Part shown: one piece after another, positions 46,960 to 55,753 of the stretch
Position numbering within the stretch: the stretch's first letter is position 1
How the letters are laid out: each line of letters starts with the position of its first letter
Origin: Streptomyces sp. CB01373
GTDB taxonomy: Bacteria; Actinomycetota; Actinomycetes; Streptomycetales; Streptomycetaceae
Direction: 5' to 3'
DNA length: 64,000 nt
NCBI RefSeq assembly: GCF_002803075.1
Contig: NZ_NNBK01000012.1
Location: forward strand, 248,001 to 312,000
The notes under the pieces: generated by a model
What the model saw: the letters and a program-made list of their open reading frames with translations, nothing else
Database searches by the model: none
Told to the model about the DNA's origin: nothing
Made by a program: the position numbers and the translations under genes

Positions 46960-47118
46960 CTGCGCGCGAGCAGGGCAGCCGCCCAACGGCCGTCCACGGT
47001 GGCCAGTTCGTAGGGGCGCTCCGGTCCCTCCAGGACCGATGCGGCCCGGGCCCACGCCTCGGCGGTGTCGGTGCCGGTGGCCCGGTTGAGTTCCGCCTGC
47101 AGTATGAGGTGGCGAACC
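46960..47118 (-). pseudogene. LuxR/LAL-type regulator fragment
   Basis: The minus strand reads RHLILQAELNRATGTDTAEA and WARAASVLEGPERPYELATV, matching the helical-repeat middle of large ATP-binding LuxR regulators. Neither the Walker nor the LuxR HTH end is found. An old pathway-regulator remnant. Confidence 0.45.
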
Positions 47119-48352
47119 GGGGCGTCGACGCCGCCCCGCCCGCCCTGGCCCAAGACTGAGTCCTCGTGGTGCCGCCCCTCTCCCGAGGGGCCGAACCCCT
47201 TTCTGGGGCTTCCCTTGTTGGCTACGGAACGCCGGGCCGCCCGGCCTGTCCGGACGGATGCTCCGGCCGGACTTGTCGAATTCGTGGGGCGAGAGAGCCG
47301 GCGGCGTCCCGTCGGCCAGGAACGGTGGAACGCCGAGCGCGGGTCGAAGCGTCGCATGCCGGCATGCTGCTGCGCCTGGTAGGGAGGCCAGGCTGTCGCC
47401 GCTTGTGTCGCGGTCTTCAGCCGTCCGTGCCGAGCTGCCAGGCGGCTGCGGCGACGTCCGGGTCCGGCGTGGCGCGCCGGCGGATGAGGTCTTCGGTCCA
47501 CGGCATGGCCCAACGGATGGCGCTGCCCAGGCGGCCGACCAGGTTCTTGCGGTGAGTCCGGCGTCTGTGCCGCCGTCACCGTGCACCCGGTCCAGGACCG
47601 TCCGTGCGGCTGGGCAGATGCAGGGTGGTTCGACGGCTGCGCCGTGGATGTCTCGTTCATCTCGGGCCAGGCGGTTGCGCTCGGCGCTCACATGCGCGAC
47701 GGCATCGGACGCGCGGAACCGACAGCAAGGACACGAGGGCGCAGCATCCGCAGCCTCGGCGACCGCATGACGCCTTCAGGCGACGTGAACCTCGACCGTA
47801 CGGGTCCGTCAGGACATGACGCCCCACAGCCGGCGAGCTCGCCACGGTCCTCGCGTCGACGGCCGGACCGACTCGCAGCACCCCGGTCTGTCGCTCGAGG
47901 CCGCCCGGGTAGACCTCGAACACTGGTTGGGCAGCAGTGGTGACCAGCAAGGTGGCCAGACAGTCGGCGACGTCGACCGCCGGGACCGCGTCCTCGTCCA
48001 GAGCGAGCGCGTCGGCCAACTGGGCGCCGCGGGAAACCGTCGGTGAGATTGTGACCTATCTCATATTCGACGGCTAGGTGTCGATTGCGCCGCTTGCCGG
48101 GCGGTGGCGCAGCGCCTGGAGCAGGGTGTTGTCGTGCGCGATGGCCGGATACGGCTCCCTTTTCGGCCGGTGAATCGGGCCGGTGATCGGGCCGGGTCGG
48201 GTGGCTGGCCGGAGGTATCTGCGGCGAGGTTTTTGGCCGGGGTGTAGGGGGCAAATTTGTTTGGGGGAGGGTGGAACGGGTTTTCGACTTCATTGTTGGC
48301 CCAAACCCGGCTTGATTGATGGGTGCGACCACCGTATGCTAGGGGGAAGTAT
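47119..48352. other. 1.2 kb of degenerate sequence and promoter region
   Basis: Short coherent stretches occur on the minus strand (NLVGRLGSAIRWAMPWTED near 47500, EDAVPAVDVADCLATLLVTT near 47960), but each is broken by frameshifts and unidentified. The last 150 bp are AT-rich and hold the promoter of the regulator at 48353, with AGGGGGAAG as ribosome site. No box of the TGCTCA type is seen there. Confidence 0.5.
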
Positions 48353-49021
48353 ATGTTCGTCTCCACGTCCATGCCCTTATGGGAGACTCTGCGAGACAGC
48401 ATGGTGGGGAGTGGGAGGTCGGCCCCGGCGGTGCGGCTGGCGCGCGGCGAGAACGTGTATTCCAGCGGGCAGTCCGACAACAGCCTGTACCTGGTCGAGG
48501 AGGGCCAGGTGAAGATCGTTTCGGGCTCTCTGGATGGTAAGCGATGCCTGCTCTCCATATGCGTGGAGAGGGAGTTCTTCGGTGAGCTGGGAATTCTTCA
48601 GGGAATGCGTACGGAGACCGCGACGGCGATGAAGCGGAGTGTCCTGCGTAAATTATCGGCGGCGCATGTGGCGGCGGTTCTGCAGGATCGGGAGAACGCT
48701 GAGGAGTTCGCCCTGCACTTGATGGAACAGCTGTCCTGGCAGCAGCGGTTGATCGCCAATATGGTGACCATGAACTGCGAGCAGCGGCTCGCGGTGACAC
48801 TTCTCGATCTCGCTCGGAAGGTTGGTCGGCGGCAGGGGGCCGAGCTGAGAATGGAACGGCGGATAACGCACGAGGAACTCTCGGAAATGGTTGGGACCAC
48901 GCGTTCCCGGGTGGGGTTCTTCCTGAAGCGGTTCTCCGACGACGGGCTGCTGGTGCACAGCGGTTCGGCCCAGCTGACGGTGCACGAGACCCGGCTGGCG
49001 CGCTACGTGGCGAAGGTCTGA
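48353..49021 (+). CDS. Crp/FNR family regulator 1 (TTA codon)
   Basis: 222 aa. A cyclic-nucleotide-binding-like beta-roll (SDNSLYLVEEGQVKIVSGSL to FFGELGILQG, residues 42-84), a dimerisation helix, and a winged HTH at 171-200 (ITHEELSEMVGTTRSRVGFF). The recognition helix TTRSRVGFFLKR is nearly identical to that of regulator 2. Codon 101 is TTA (48653-48655), so translation should need the bldA tRNA. It probably binds the TGCTCA-type dyads. No iron-sulfur cysteine set of FNR is present. Its 3' end overlaps that of the convergent PPTase gene by 19 bp. Confidence 0.92.
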   Translation: MFVSTSMPLWETLRDSMVGSGRSAPAVRLARGENVYSSGQSDNSLYLVEEGQVKIVSGSLDGKRCLLSICVEREFFGELGILQGMRTETATAMKRSVLRKLSAAHVAAVLQDRENAEEFALHLMEQLSWQQRLIANMVTMNCEQRLAVTLLDLARKVGRRQGAELRMERRITHEELSEMVGTTRSRVGFFLKRFSDDGLLVHSGSAQLTVHETRLARYVAKV

Positions 49022-49755
49022 GTCGAGCCGGCAGGGGCGTCGCCGTGGTGGACCACTACCAACCCGGCGGCGCCCGCGCCGCGGCGCAGGGCGAGCGCGG
49101 CGATGTGGCCGGCTCCCGGCCGCCACTGGTGAAACTGCCACTGGCCCGTGGCGTCGGCGGCCATCGTGATCGTCCCGGTGTCGGGCAGCGCGCCGAAGTC
49201 GCAGCGGCTGAATGGGTGAGCGAGGCCTAGGCCGAGGGCCTTGGTGTAGGCCTCCTTCAGGGTCCAGTACCGGAGGAAAGCGTCGGCGTGCCCGCCGGCG
49301 GGCAGCTCGGCGAGCGCGGCGGCCTCGGCGGGGGCGAGCACTCCGGGCAGCCGGCGGGTGCGGTGCGGAGCAGTCTCCTCGACGTCGATGCCGCAGTCGG
49401 TCCCGCGGGTCACCACGCAGACGGCCGCGCCGGGGGTGTGGGAGAGGTTGAACCTCAGCCCGGTCTCCGCGGTGCGGCCGGCGAGTTCCGGACGGCCGTG
49501 CCAGGTGGTGCGGAACTCCCACTGCTGCGGCGGGATTTCGGGGTGACACCGGGTCAGCGCGGCGCGCAGCAGGGTGTGCCCCACCGCGTACTGGGCGCGG
49601 TCCCGGGCGAAGCGGAAGCGGGCCAGCCGGTCGTGCTCGGCGGGCGTGAGCAGTGCCAGCCCCGCCCGGACCGCGGCGTCGCGGTCCGAGTCGGGCACGC
49701 GCGCGGTCCATACGTGGGCCTCGCGCGTGCCGGGCCGGAGGCCTCGCTCTGCCAT
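49003..49755 (-). CDS. 4'-phosphopantetheinyl transferase (Sfp type)
   Basis: 250 aa with all family motifs: LRFNLSHTPGAAV (101-112), the metal-binding CGIDVEE (Asp124, Glu126) and WTLKEAYTKALG (164-175). It installs the phosphopantetheine arm on carrier domains such as the PCP at 61,7 kb and the ACPs expected to the right. It starts 11 bases after the P450 stop codon, so it is in a P450-PPTase operon read leftwards from the dyad at 51155. Its 3' end overlaps that of Crp regulator 1. Confidence 0.93.
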   Translation of the reverse strand: MAERGLRPGTREAHVWTARVPDSDRDAAVRAGLALLTPAEHDRLARFRFARDRAQYAVGHTLLRAALTRCHPEIPPQQWEFRTTWHGRPELAGRTAETGLRFNLSHTPGAAVCVVTRGTDCGIDVEETAPHRTRRLPGVLAPAEAAALAELPAGGHADAFLRYWTLKEAYTKALGLGLAHPFSRCDFGALPDTGTITMAADATGQWQFHQWRPGAGHIAALALRRGAGAAGLVVVHHGDAPAGSTQTFAT

Positions 49756-49765
49756 CCGGCGCGGG

Positions 49766-51067
49766 TCAGGCCCGCGGGCCGAGCTCGACCTGCAGCTCGA
49801 CCAGCCCGCGCATGATCCGGGTGGGGCGCCAGCGCAGGTCGTCCCGGGTGCCGGAGAGCGAGATGTTCGGGTAGCGGTCGACCAGTGCCGCGATCGCTTC
49901 CTGACCCTCGATCCGGGCGAGCGGGGCGCCGAGGCAGTGGTGCAGACCGAAGCCGAAAGCCAGGTGCGGGTTGTCGGTGCGGGTGATGTCCAACTGGTCG
50001 GGGTTCTCGAACTGCCGCTCGTCACGGCTGGTCGAGGCGATGGAGACGGTGACCACGCTGCCGGCCGGGATCATGGTGCCGGCCACCTCGACGTCCTCTG
50101 TGGAGACCCGCATGGTGGACAGCTCCACCGGCGGGTCGTAGCGGAGGAACTCCTCCACGGCCGAGGCGACCAGGTCGGGCTTGGCCCGCAGCAGGGCGAA
50201 CTGCTCCGGGTTGTCGAACAGCGCCAGGGTGCCGTTGGCGATCAGGTTGACGGTCGGCTCCTGGCCGGCGCTGAGCAGCAGCATCGCCGTGGAGACCATC
50301 TCGGTCTCGGTGAGCCGGTTGCCCTCGTCGCGGGCGACGATCAAGCCGGTGATCACATCGGGCTGCTGGTCGCTGGTGTCCACGTCGGTCTCCGCGAGGT
50401 CCTTGAGTTCCTCGCGGCGGCGGGCCAGCAGCTCGGTGAAGAAGGACTGCATCGCCGCGTAGCCCTCCTGCGGGGTGAGCGCGCCGTCGACCACCGCGTC
50501 CGGGGCGGTGAGCATGGCGGTGGCCCAGAGCCGGAAGTTCTCCCGGTCGGCGTTCGGCACGCCGAGGATCTCGCAGATGACAGTGGTGGCCAGCGGGTGC
50601 GCGTAGCTCTCGATCAGGTCGACGGTCTGCTGCCCGGCGAGGCCGTCGAGCAGCTGCTCGGCGATCTCCCGCACGCGCGGGCGCATCGCCTCCATCCGGC
50701 GGTTGGTGAACGCCTTGCTGATCAGCTTGCGCAGCCGGGTGTGGTCCGGTGGGTCGGTGTTGACCAGGTGGTAGAGGTAGTCGGCGCGGTTGTCGCGCTC
50801 GCCCTTGACGTAGCCGGCGTCGCGCAGCTGGTCCCAGGCCAGGCCCGGGTCCTTGGCGAAGCGGGAGTCGTTCATGACGTCGCGGGCCTCGGCGTAGCGC
50901 AGCACGAGCCGGCGGTGGAGGCCGTTGGGTTCGCGGATGGTGTGGACGACGCCCTCGGCACGCATGTCGGAGTACAGCGCGTAGGGGTCGACCCGCGGTC
51001 CGGTCGGCAGGACCTTCGGGTCCTCGGAACCGGACGGTGCGCCGGGCTGTGATGACCGGTCATTCAC
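49766..51067 (-). CDS. cytochrome P450 (second of the cluster, bacterial CYP107/105-like)
   Basis: 433 aa. Haem Cys378 in FGFGLHHCLGAPLAR; ExxR E306-R309; the I-helix motif is AGQEPT (267-272), in which the usual His/Glu-Thr neighbourhood is changed by Gln and Pro. The B-helix TDPPDHTRLRKLISKAF is the standard bacterial class I signature. It needs external ferredoxin and reductase. It is the first gene of a leftward operon with the PPTase, with a cluster dyad 88 bp upstream. Confidence 0.95.
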   Translation of the reverse strand: MNDRSSQPGAPSGSEDPKVLPTGPRVDPYALYSDMRAEGVVHTIREPNGLHRRLVLRYAEARDVMNDSRFAKDPGLAWDQLRDAGYVKGERDNRADYLYHLVNTDPPDHTRLRKLISKAFTNRRMEAMRPRVREIAEQLLDGLAGQQTVDLIESYAHPLATTVICEILGVPNADRENFRLWATAMLTAPDAVVDGALTPQEGYAAMQSFFTELLARRREELKDLAETDVDTSDQQPDVITGLIVARDEGNRLTETEMVSTAMLLLSAGQEPTVNLIANGTLALFDNPEQFALLRAKPDLVASAVEEFLRYDPPVELSTMRVSTEDVEVAGTMIPAGSVVTVSIASTSRDERQFENPDQLDITRTDNPHLAFGFGLHHCLGAPLARIEGQEAIAALVDRYPNISLSGTRDDLRWRPTRIMRGLVELQVELGPRA

Positions 51068-51127
51068 GGGGCAGTCTCCGTTCCTTGGCAGGACGGCTCG
51101 TTCCGGCGGGTACGCCCGAGCGCCCCG

Positions 51128-51170
51128 AACCTAGACCGGCTAACCGGGCATTTCTGCGCTGGATTGAGCA
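51128..51170 (-). promoter_or_regulatory. cluster dyad 2 and promoter of P450-PPTase operon
   Basis: On the minus strand TGCTCAATCCAGCGCA (51170-51155) has one conserved half-site and an imperfect second half. A TAGGTT -10-like hexamer is at 51133-51128, 32 bp downstream centre to centre, the same layout as the other dyads. It could also serve the divergent Crp gene, 216 bp away. Confidence 0.55.
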
Positions 51171-51385
51171 TCGTGTGAAGTCGGCGCGGTGCCGCCACGG
51201 CCGGTGGGATGTCTGCGTCGAATGGGGGCGCGTGGGCATTGGTGTCGGCCTATGCTTGCCCCCGCACCTCGCTGATCCGCACATCAAGGGTGATCTCAGA
51301 CACCATCCCGACGCGTCCGCCGGGCCGGGCTGCCCGGGCCGGGACGACGCTCCTGTGCCGTTTTCCAGGCGATTCGAGGTTGAAG

Positions 51386-52144
51386 ATGAGGGCAACACTG
51401 GAGCACCACCGGACCCGTCCGACCGCCACCGCGGTCCCCCTGCGGCGTGCCGTCGAGCCGGCCGACACCGACTCGGTCCGCTTCCGCACCAAGCTGCGCG
51501 CGCTGTGCGCCACGCGGCTGCACGACACCCCGACCCTGACGGTGCCCCGGCGGGGACACGTGTACATGGACGGCGGCCAGGACCGGCACATATACGTGAT
51601 CGAGGCCGGTCAGGTCAAAACGCTGATGATCACCGGGAGCGGCAAGCGATGTCTGCTCTCCATCTCCGGGGCGGGCGACGTCCTGGGCGAACTGGGGCTG
51701 CTCGGAAGCGAGCGCTCCGACACCGCCGTCGCGCTGGAACCGGCGACGCTGCGTCAGATCCCGGGCGACCGGTTCCTCTCGGTGCTTGCCGAGGAGGGGC
51801 TGCTGCCGGAGTACGTGCGGCACCTCGGTGAGCGGGTGATCGAACAGCAGAAGATCATCGTCGACATGGTGACGTTGGAGTGCGAGCGCCGCCTGGCGGC
51901 CCGACTGCTGCTGCTCTCCCAGCAGATAGGCAAGCGTCGCGGCCGACTGGTGGTGATCCGGCCCCGGATCACCCAGGAGGAGCTCGCCGAGATGGTCGGC
52001 ACCACCCGCTCCCGGGTCGGGCTGTTCCTCAAGCACTTCCGGGAGACTGGGCTGGTCGGCATGGTGCAGGGCTCGCTGGCCGTCGACGACCAGCGGCTCG
52101 GCGACTACATCGAGGGCCGGTTACCGGCCGATGCTCACTTCTGA
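51386..52144 (+). CDS. Crp/FNR family regulator 2 (TTA codon)
   Basis: 252 aa. A beta-roll sensor domain (DRHIYVIEAGQVKTLMITGS to DVLGELGLLGSE, about residues 67-110) and a winged HTH at 195-224 (ITQEELAEMVGTTRSRVGLF). About 30 extra N-terminal residues compared with regulator 1. GAGG is 6 bases before the ATG. Codon 246, near the end, is TTA (52121-52123), a second bldA-dependent regulator. A cluster dyad begins one base after its stop codon. The two regulators may form a heterodimer or compete for the same sites. Confidence 0.92.
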   Translation: MRATLEHHRTRPTATAVPLRRAVEPADTDSVRFRTKLRALCATRLHDTPTLTVPRRGHVYMDGGQDRHIYVIEAGQVKTLMITGSGKRCLLSISGAGDVLGELGLLGSERSDTAVALEPATLRQIPGDRFLSVLAEEGLLPEYVRHLGERVIEQQKIIVDMVTLECERRLAARLLLLSQQIGKRRGRLVVIRPRITQEELAEMVGTTRSRVGLFLKHFRETGLVGMVQGSLAVDDQRLGDYIEGRLPADAHF

Positions 52145-52160
52145 TGCTCAATTCTGAGTA
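52145..52160 (+). promoter_or_regulatory. cluster dyad 3 before antiporter gene
   Basis: TGCTCAATTCTGAGTA begins directly after the Crp 2 stop codon, 69 bp before the antiporter start. The first 14 bases are identical to dyad 1. No good -10 hexamer was found at the usual distance. Confidence 0.7.
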
Positions 52161-52228
52161 GCTGGGCATTCGTCGCGATGCCAACCCTTGGGTCTCCGGA
52201 AGACCGGCCCCAAGGGAGTAGGTCGAAC

Positions 52229-53542
52229 ATGAGCGAGCATCAGGCCCTGCTGTTTCTGATGCAGTTGGCGGCCCTGCTATGTGTCGGCTCCAGCATGGGC
52301 CAACTGGCCCGCCGGCTGGGTCTGCCGGGCGTGGTGGGCGAACTGCTCAGCGGTGTGGTGCTCGGTCCGACGGTGCTCGGACACGTCTCGCCCGCGGCGT
52401 TCGCCTGGATGTGGCCGGCCGACACCTCGCAGACCCAACTGCTGGACGCGGTCAGCACATTCGGCGTACTGCTGTTCATCGGGGTGTCCAGCGCGCACCT
52501 GGACCTGCGGATGCTGCGCCGCCGCCCGCGGACCGTGTTGTCGGTCAGCACCGCGGCGTTGGTGCTGCCGCTCGGCCTGGGCGTCGCCACCGGCCTGCTG
52601 CTGCCCGGCCGGCTGCTCGGCCCGCACGCCGACCGCTCCTCGTTCGCGCTGCTGATCGGTGTGGTGATGGGCGTCAGCGCGATCCCGGTGATCGCCAAGA
52701 CGCTGACCGACCTGGGCATGCTGCACCGCGACATCGGCCAGTTGACGCTGGCCGCGGCGGCCGGCGAGGACGTGGTCGCCTGGATCCTCCTGTCGCTGGT
52801 CACCGCGATGACGGCGGGCGCCCTGAAGGTCGGTCACATCGTCTCCAGCGTGGGGCACCTGCTGCTGTTCCTGGCCGTGGTGATTGCCGCCCGGCCGCTG
52901 CTGCGCGGGGCGCTGGGGCGGGCCGAGAAGGCTGAGGGCTCCGGGCCGGTGATCGCGATCACTGTGGTGGCGATCCTGGCGGCCTCGGCCGGCAGCCAGT
53001 CGCTGGGCCTGGAGTCGGCACTCGGCGCGTTCGCGGTCGGCTGCCTGCTCAGCTCGCCGTCCCGGGAGACGACGGTGCGGCTGGCCTCGCTGCGGACCGT
53101 CACGCTCTCCGTGTTCGCCCCGATCTTTCTGGCCGGAGCGGGCCTGAAGGTGGACCTGTCGGTGCTGGGCGATCCCGGGACGCTGGCCGCCGCCGCGGTG
53201 GTGCTGTTGCTCGCCGTCGGCGGCAAGTTCGCGGGCGCCTACCTGGGCGCCCGGCTCGGCCGCCTGACGCACTGGGAGGGCCTGGCGCTGGGCGCCGGGC
53301 TGAACGCCCGCGGGGCGGTCGAGGTGGTGGTGGCGACCATCGGCCTGCGGCTCGGCGTGCTCAGCCCCGCGATGTACTCGATTGTCGTGATGGTTGCCCT
53401 GCTCACCTCGGTGATGGCCGCACCCACCCTGCGCTGGACCATGGCGAAGGTCGAGCACCGCTCCGAGGAGCACCTGCGGGCCGTCGAACTCGCCGCCTGG
53501 TCGGACCGCGCCTCCGTGCCGACCGACCCTGCGCAGAATTGA
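52229..53542 (+). CDS. cation:proton antiporter, CPA2 (Kef/NhaS-like)
   Basis: 437 aa with about 12 hydrophobic segments and no TrkA-N domain. CPA2 motifs: LGLPGVVGELLSGVVLGPTV in TM2, LLFIGVSSAHLDLRML, SAIPVIAKTLTDLGML and the ion-binding AAGEDVVAW (Asp-Asp/Glu type). In clusters such antiporters export the product or maintain pH; members near polyether and PKS genes are common. ATG 52229 with GGGAG was chosen over a start at 52178. It is downstream of dyad 3. Confidence 0.9.
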   Translation: MSEHQALLFLMQLAALLCVGSSMGQLARRLGLPGVVGELLSGVVLGPTVLGHVSPAAFAWMWPADTSQTQLLDAVSTFGVLLFIGVSSAHLDLRMLRRRPRTVLSVSTAALVLPLGLGVATGLLLPGRLLGPHADRSSFALLIGVVMGVSAIPVIAKTLTDLGMLHRDIGQLTLAAAAGEDVVAWILLSLVTAMTAGALKVGHIVSSVGHLLLFLAVVIAARPLLRGALGRAEKAEGSGPVIAITVVAILAASAGSQSLGLESALGAFAVGCLLSSPSRETTVRLASLRTVTLSVFAPIFLAGAGLKVDLSVLGDPGTLAAAAVVLLLAVGGKFAGAYLGARLGRLTHWEGLALGAGLNARGAVEVVVATIGLRLGVLSPAMYSIVVMVALLTSVMAAPTLRWTMAKVEHRSEEHLRAVELAAWSDRASVPTDPAQN

Positions 53543-53545
53543 GCA
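53530..53545 (+). promoter_or_regulatory. cluster dyad 4 before operon A
   Basis: TGCGCAGAATTGAGCA (reverse TGCTCAATTCTGCGCA) overlaps the antiporter's last codons. TAACGT and TAATCC lie 34-38 bp downstream (centre to centre), and the first gene of operon A starts 89 bp after the dyad. Confidence 0.7.
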
Positions 53546-53633
53546 GCAGGAATCCGCTGCGTGCTCTTAACGTAATCCGGTAGTGATTGTAGGGGATGAG
53601 CAGTCAATTTCCGTGGAAAAGGAGGCGGGCAAC

Positions 53634-54533
53634 GTGACGGCCGCAGAGAATTCCAGCACGCAACCCACGATCAGGCCGGCGTTCCACCAGACCACGGTGC
53701 CGTTGGACAAACTGCTGAATTCTGCCGACGCGGGATTCCTGATCCACCGGGTCGGGCAGCTGAAGAACGAGTTCCGCGAGGAAGGCATGTCCTTCTCCGC
53801 GGACCTGGTCGACCTGATCAACAACGCCCAGGTCGGCTACGTCTCGATTTTCGCCTTCGAGGAGCTGTTCGGGACGCAGAGCCGGCTGCACTGGCTGCTG
53901 CACCTGAAGGAGCCCAGCGACTACCGCCGGATGCTCGACATGGTCGACCACTCGCAGAAGTGGGCCGAGGTGTCCGCCGACGACCGGCTGCCCACCAAGG
54001 GCGGCGGCAACTGGGAGCGGATGTTCGTCGAGGGCTCCATGACCGAGACGATCATCTGCCCGCAGCACGGGCTGAGCCACCACGACGAGGACGACGACCA
54101 CCCGCTGGACACCTTCCAGCCGCCGGCCCGCTACCAGTCCCGGCTCGACCCCGAGCAGTTGCTGCACTCCGTGAACGCCCCGCTCACCGTGCACCGCCGT
54201 CTCCAGGTCCGGTACGCGCTGCGCGAGGAGGCCCGGAAGTTCTGGTTCGACTGGGCCGGATACGTCTCCGAGACGATGGCCGGCCGTGCCACCGCCTTCC
54301 TCTACGAGGAGATGTGGGGCCAGCAGGACCGCCTGCACCTGCTGATCCACCTCGCCTCCCCGGATGCCTACCACGAGCTGATGGCCCTTCAGGAGAGCGA
54401 CCCGGAGCTGCGCCGCTTGATGGCCTCCCAGGTCGTCGCCGACAGCAAGGGCGGTGGCGGCTGGACCCGCACGGTGCTCGACGGCACGATGACCGACACC
54501 CTCTGGGCGCCGCTGCATGGCCGTCGGAGTTGA
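53634..54533 (+). CDS. duplicated-domain protein of unknown function, paralogue 1 (DUF6039-like)
   Basis: 299 aa with two homologous halves, about residues 25-140 and 170-299. Each runs from D/E-x-L-L-(H/N)-S-x-(D/N)-A through (F/L)-x-(F/Y)-EE-x-(F/W)-G-x-Q-x-R-L-H-x-L-(L/I)-HL to GGG-x-W-x-R and a T-(I/L) strand, e.g. TKGGGNWERMFVEGSMTET and SKGGGGWTRTVLDGTMTDT. There is no signal peptide, membrane segment, carrier-protein motif or obvious catalytic residue set. A dimeric alpha/beta-barrel fold is possible. GTG 53634 has GGAGG 8 bases upstream. It overlaps the HMG-CoA-synthase-like gene by 17 bp. Its paralogue heads operon B. I believe the family is DUF6039; this needs checking. Confidence 0.8.
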   Translation: MTAAENSSTQPTIRPAFHQTTVPLDKLLNSADAGFLIHRVGQLKNEFREEGMSFSADLVDLINNAQVGYVSIFAFEELFGTQSRLHWLLHLKEPSDYRRMLDMVDHSQKWAEVSADDRLPTKGGGNWERMFVEGSMTETIICPQHGLSHHDEDDDHPLDTFQPPARYQSRLDPEQLLHSVNAPLTVHRRLQVRYALREEARKFWFDWAGYVSETMAGRATAFLYEEMWGQQDRLHLLIHLASPDAYHELMALQESDPELRRLMASQVVADSKGGGGWTRTVLDGTMTDTLWAPLHGRRS

Positions 54534-55749
54534 GGCGGCCAACGCCTATGTCGGGCGGGCCGCCCTGGACGTCAGGGAGCTGTTCTACGCGCGCGGACTG
54601 GACCTGGGCCGCTTCGACAACCTGATGATGGTGCAGAAGTCGGTCAACCTGCCGTGCGAGGACCCGGTCACCAACGCCGTGAACGCGGCCAAGCCGATCC
54701 TCGACCGGCTCACCGGGGAGCAGCGCGACAGCATCGAGGCGGTGATCGTCGGCACCGAGTCCGGCCTGGACCTCGGCAAGCCGATCAGCACCTACGTGCA
54801 CCACTACCTCGGCCTCGGCAGGCGCTGCCGCTCCTTCGAGGTCAAACACGCCTGTTACGGCGGCACCGCGGCACTCCGCACCGCGCTCGGCCTGCTGGCG
54901 GGCAGCCCCCGCCCGTGGGCCCGTGCGCTGGTGATCGCCGCCGACGCGGGTGGCTCGGTGGTCGGCATGCCCTACTGGGAGCCGTCCCACGGCGCCGGCG
55001 CGGCTGCCCTGCTGCTTGGCCCCGAACCCGAGGTGCTCGACCTCGACCCTGGCGCGGCCGGCCTCTACAGCTACGAGGTGATGGACACCTGCCGCCCGCG
55101 CCCCGACCTGGCGGCCGGCGACTCCGACCTCTCGCTGCTGGCCTACCTGGAGTGCCTGGAACGCTCCTTCGCCGACTACCGAGAGGCGGTCGCAGGGGCC
55201 GACATCGTCGATTCCTTCGACCACCTGGCCTTTCACACCCCGTTCGGCGGGATGGTCAAGGGCGCCCACCGGCACCTGATGCGCCGGGTCAAGCGGATGC
55301 CCCCGGACGCCATCGAGGCCGACTTCCGGACCCGGATGGCCGCCTCGCTGGTCAACCCGGCCCGGATCGGCAACACCTACGCGGCCGGCCTGTTCGTCGC
55401 CCTGCTCTCACTGATCGAGCACGGCGACTTCCGCGAGCCGCGCCGGGTCGGCCTGTTCTCGTACGGGTCCGGCTGCGCCTCGGAGTTCTACAGCGGGGTG
55501 GTCGGCGCCGGGGCGCCCGCCCTGCTCGCGCAGTATCGGACCGCCGAGCGCCTGGACGCCCGGCACCGGCTGGCCGTGGCCGACTACGACCGGCTGGCGA
55601 AGCACACCGCCGAGGGCGCCCCGGGCGTGCAGGACGCGGTCCTCGACGTGTCGCGGTACGCGGACGTCTACGACCCGGCGCTGCACGGCAGGGAGCAGCT
55701 GGTGCTGGACCGGATCGAGAACTTCCACCGGCGCTATCGATGGAGCTGA
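54517..55749 (+). CDS. HMG-CoA synthase-like enzyme for polyketide beta-branching (PksG/HCS type)
   Basis: 410 aa. The catalytic residues of the family are in place: Glu81 in VGTESGLD, Cys113 in VKHACYGGTAAL and His240 in FDHLAFHTPFGGM. It adds an acetyl (or malonyl-derived) unit from a carrier protein to a beta-keto-acyl-ACP to make a beta-branch. Overlap with the upstream gene and the ECH1 gene 4 bp downstream indicates coupled translation. The usual free ACP and decarboxylative KS that prepare its substrate are not in this window. Confidence 0.93.
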   Translation: MAVGVEAANAYVGRAALDVRELFYARGLDLGRFDNLMMVQKSVNLPCEDPVTNAVNAAKPILDRLTGEQRDSIEAVIVGTESGLDLGKPISTYVHHYLGLGRRCRSFEVKHACYGGTAALRTALGLLAGSPRPWARALVIAADAGGSVVGMPYWEPSHGAGAAALLLGPEPEVLDLDPGAAGLYSYEVMDTCRPRPDLAAGDSDLSLLAYLECLERSFADYREAVAGADIVDSFDHLAFHTPFGGMVKGAHRHLMRRVKRMPPDAIEADFRTRMAASLVNPARIGNTYAAGLFVALLSLIEHGDFREPRRVGLFSYGSGCASEFYSGVVGAGAPALLAQYRTAERLDARHRLAVADYDRLAKHTAEGAPGVQDAVLDVSRYADVYDPALHGREQLVLDRIENFHRRYRWS

Positions 55750-55753
55750 GCAG

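Noticed and set aside
47581..48046. Small frames between IS66 debris and Crp regulator 1
   Set aside because: No ribosome sites, broken frames on both strands and no recognised family; listed as degenerate sequence.
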